NCBI GenBank assembly: GCA_031279925.1
Contig: JAITHQ010000022.1
Coordinates: 1 to 6,165, forward strand
DNA: 6,165 bases
Direction: 5' to 3'
Source of the DNA: Treponema sp.
GTDB taxonomy: Bacteria > Spirochaetota > Spirochaetia > Treponematales > Breznakiellaceae
Part shown: positions 5,201-6,165 of the stretch, in pieces
Numbering within the stretch: the first letter of the stretch is position 1
Layout: each line of letters starts with the position of its first letter
Program-made: the position numbers and the translations under genes
Notes under the pieces: generated by a model
Seen by the model: the letters and a program-made list of their open reading frames with translations, nothing else
Databases searched by the model: none
What the model was told of the DNA's origin: nothing

Positions 5201-6165
5201 CGTAAAAATCCCGATTTTCGGGCTGTTTTTGCCGCCCGCTTTGCCCGCAGAGATTGGGTAATTTCGGCAAGTTTTTCCCGGTTGATGTTATACCCAAGGC
5301 CAAATACCAGCAGGCTGAGCAAAAAGACGCATGCCGGAATGACAATTACGCTGGCGATGATTCCCGTTTTCGCGCTTTCCGCCTGCGGCTGGTTTGGAAT
5401 ATATCCGGTGGCCGCCAGGATATAACCGGGAACAGCGCCGCCGATGCCCATTCCGGCTTTCATGACAAAGGATTGAATAGACGCCACCGCCCCCTCAGCC
5501 CGTTGTTTGCGGGTATACTCAACATAGTCTACGTTATCCGCCTGTATCCCATACCGCAGGGCCATGGTAAGGCCGCCGCCTATACCGGCGCCGGTAACAG
5601 CTACGTAAATCAGGGGGATATTGGTAAGTGAAAAAAGCCGAATCAGCGGGAACAGTCCTGAACAGGCAAGGCCGATGATATAAATTGATTTCTTGCCGAA
5701 CCGGTTTGCCAGAAAAGGCATGATCACCATGACGGGTAACATCCCCATTAATGAAAAAAGGAAAGACCGGCTCATCACGTCAAAACGCCGGTTCAGGATA
5801 TATGAAATAAAATAGATATTACTCCCGTTCGCTATGGCCTGGGCCGTAGAACTGATTATGGTCGCGATAAAGGTGATCAGTACCGGTCTTGAGGTAAGAA
5901 TGGGAATAATATCCCGGAGCCTGTATTTCTCATCTTTATTCACCGGTTCGATCCGTTCATGAATACCCAGGACGCCGATGGTACTGAGGACCATAATGAT
6001 ACCCACGCCGGTGAAAATAAGGCCGTAATACCCATTCAGGGGAGTTACCGCCGATGCCAGGAACAGGGGAGCGGCCATATTAAACAGCCGCATTCCCGCC
6101 ATATAGGAGAAGCCTTTTATCGAACTCAGTATGTTCCGCTCTTTACCGGAGTCGGTCATGCAGGG
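2257..6165 (-). CDS. GPH-family sugar symporter fused to a GH106-like glycoside hydrolase (5'-partial)
   Basis: The frame is open at the right edge. The ATG at 6159 lies inside the conserved 'P-x-MTD..KER..L.S' segment of GPH/MelB symporters, so the true start lies beyond the window. Counting from that Met, residues 24-290 hold about eight membrane segments (TM5-TM12 of the usual twelve). A typical GPH motif A207-D-x-V-D-Y-x-E214 is present, followed by R220-x-E-G and GYILAATGY. A basic tail (291-313) is normal for the end of such a transporter. Residues 314-334 are encoded by a palindromic repeat. From K335 a GH106-like enzyme begins: PP336, RWW345-347, KDIETL and GFGAVEF (369-375). Later come MDSLE (E582), DGIETESLEF (700-709) and GKPYSSE (E733), which resemble the conserved catalytic-site blocks of the family. 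A beta-sandwich carbohydrate-binding-type region (about 1116-1300) ends with YGLLGPVRIDFY. The enzyme half has no signal peptide and follows an even number of helices, so it should be cytoplasmic. Expected role: uptake of a small glycoside and release of a sugar, possibly rhamnose. The substrate is inferred from family only. Confidence 0.75.
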   Translation of the reverse strand, partial: PCMTDSGKERNILSSIKGFSYMAGMRLFNMAAPLFLASAVTPLNGYYGLIFTGVGIIMVLSTIGVLGIHERIEPVNKDEKYRLRDIIPILTSRPVLITFIATIISSTAQAIANGSNIYFISYILNRRFDVMSRSFLFSLMGMLPVMVIMPFLANRFGKKSIYIIGLACSGLFPLIRLFSLTNIPLIYVAVTGAGIGGGLTMALRYGIQADNVDYVEYTRKQRAEGAVASIQSFVMKAGMGIGGAVPGYILAATGYIPNQPQAESAKTGIIASVIVIPACVFLLSLLVFGLGYNINREKLAEITQSLRAKRAAKTARKSGFLRSIDRKNPQFEQALTKPPVEYWPELRWWLAEGFHTDETLTKDIETLYRAGFGAVEFLAMDEPGVDHATYGWGSEEWGHDSYTIIREASARKMGASFTSGANWSTANLLTIRPDDQAASKELDYTVEHLSGGCSRSGPLQKAAVSKPGVQAQELVAVVAARKTGETDGIIFLDTNSVVPLNGAVIAGNLDWTAPTGEWELFTFWLHGTGQTAAPSAGVSYAINYLDRYGIDALVDYWNREVLSEDMRKLIRQNGRLQMYMDSLELSTCGRAAQIWAYHFNDEFKQRRGYDITPYLPFVPKAAAFFGGPGTYQYHYEPNPADPDAVLFVRKLRNDLYQTMTDLYIGNMINPMREWLHSLGMALRVEISYGMPFEISIPGKYVDGIETESLEFAGQIEPYRNLAGPAHICGKPYSSETGASKMNYQMGMDFYTQIIYTQFAAGVTRTVLHGYSSISGAEEATRWPGHEGMWPLFSERFGDRQPAFRHYSEWTAMIARYQMFLRRGKPQVDLGIVRLDYNFNNLYASMGKGKTEKEFYETELMRANRGVYWQDMGLQNAGFTYDYFAPQLLEDESVIFFGGELCPEGPGYRALIIYQEEMPLASAKKIFELARAGLPVVIVHGVTEQLRPALFRTNRRAASLTPFNNESDADLAELINELKSFPNVREIERQSETLQTLVELGVFPRVSFAEPNKTILTSLRSDGDNTYIFMYNYMYTRKNPCNFSICVEGGGTPYRIDCWIGEAVKMNPYESTSGCTTVPLSLMPGEAALIALRPTGEESGRKTVFQNTHLLSSIILDQWELEVEDWNEGAKKTRIEDRGLGTVTREVYFETTKTMIPVGRTELKPWKDIPAIGPAVSGIGYYTSAFTLPSDRTVAGVALLRIGSTNGNSAAVYVNDIKAPPYDFNKKSLDISALLKTGENTIKIEVASTLNNRLLARNYHAVIDQMLKARMTHISNPVKPSFITPGVQDYGLLGPVRIDFYQE
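5159..5226 (-). repeat. Palindromic repeat element, copy 2, translated in frame at the fusion junction
   Basis: On the plus strand this begins with the same 17 bases as copy 1 (5159-5175). A 14-bp stem follows (5180-5193 / 5198-5211, one G-T wobble, loop AATA). The right end TTTCGGGCTGT resembles the TTGCAGGCTCT of copy 1 at 8 of 11 positions, so it looks like a slightly decayed full-length element of about 65 bases. On the minus strand it encodes FLRSIDRKNPQFEQALT between the symporter tail and the hydrolase. The corresponding frame of copy 1 would read KIPDFEQALT, so the FEQALT end is a property of the repeat rather than of either enzyme, unless chance similarity to a native hydrolase start is involved. 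Confidence 0.85.

Overview
The window looks like part of a spirochaete chromosome, most plausibly a gut treponeme. This is an inference from the style of the genes (a secreted TPR protein, a GPH sugar symporter, a GH106-like glycosidase) and from abundant palindromic repeats around decayed insertion sequences. Nothing in the window fixes the species, and no rRNA, tRNA, CRISPR array or origin is visible.

Layout. Positions 1-115 are the 5' end of an ISAs1-family insertion sequence that runs out of the window to the left (minus strand). Next to it, at about 155-502, is a badly decayed 3' part of a second ISAs1-type transposase gene in the same orientation. At 621-649 a sigma70-like promoter leads into a low-GC secreted TPR-protein gene (682-1613, plus strand). 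That gene is broken by a frameshift at a T7 run and by an in-frame TAA. Positions 1614-2256 hold no convincing gene. They hold five strong inverted repeats, a consensus-like minus-strand promoter and a short fragment that may once have been coding.

Most of the window (2257-6165, minus strand) is one uninterrupted reading frame that enters from beyond the right edge. It joins the last eight transmembrane helices of a GPH (MelB-type) sugar symporter to a large GH106-like (alpha-L-rhamnosidase-type) glycoside hydrolase. The join lies exactly in a palindromic repeat (5159-5226), translated in frame as a linker. A second copy of this repeat lies in the intergenic region (1678-1745). The copies share a 17-bp identical flank, but their hairpin stems differ in sequence while remaining base-paired.

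How the parts fit: symporter and glycosidase genes are commonly neighbours in sugar-utilisation loci. Here they seem to have become one polypeptide through a mobile palindrome, which would tether a cytoplasmic glycosidase to its importer. The transporter-repeat-hydrolase fusion is the most notable thing in the window. The left third is a typical decaying, IS-rich accessory segment.
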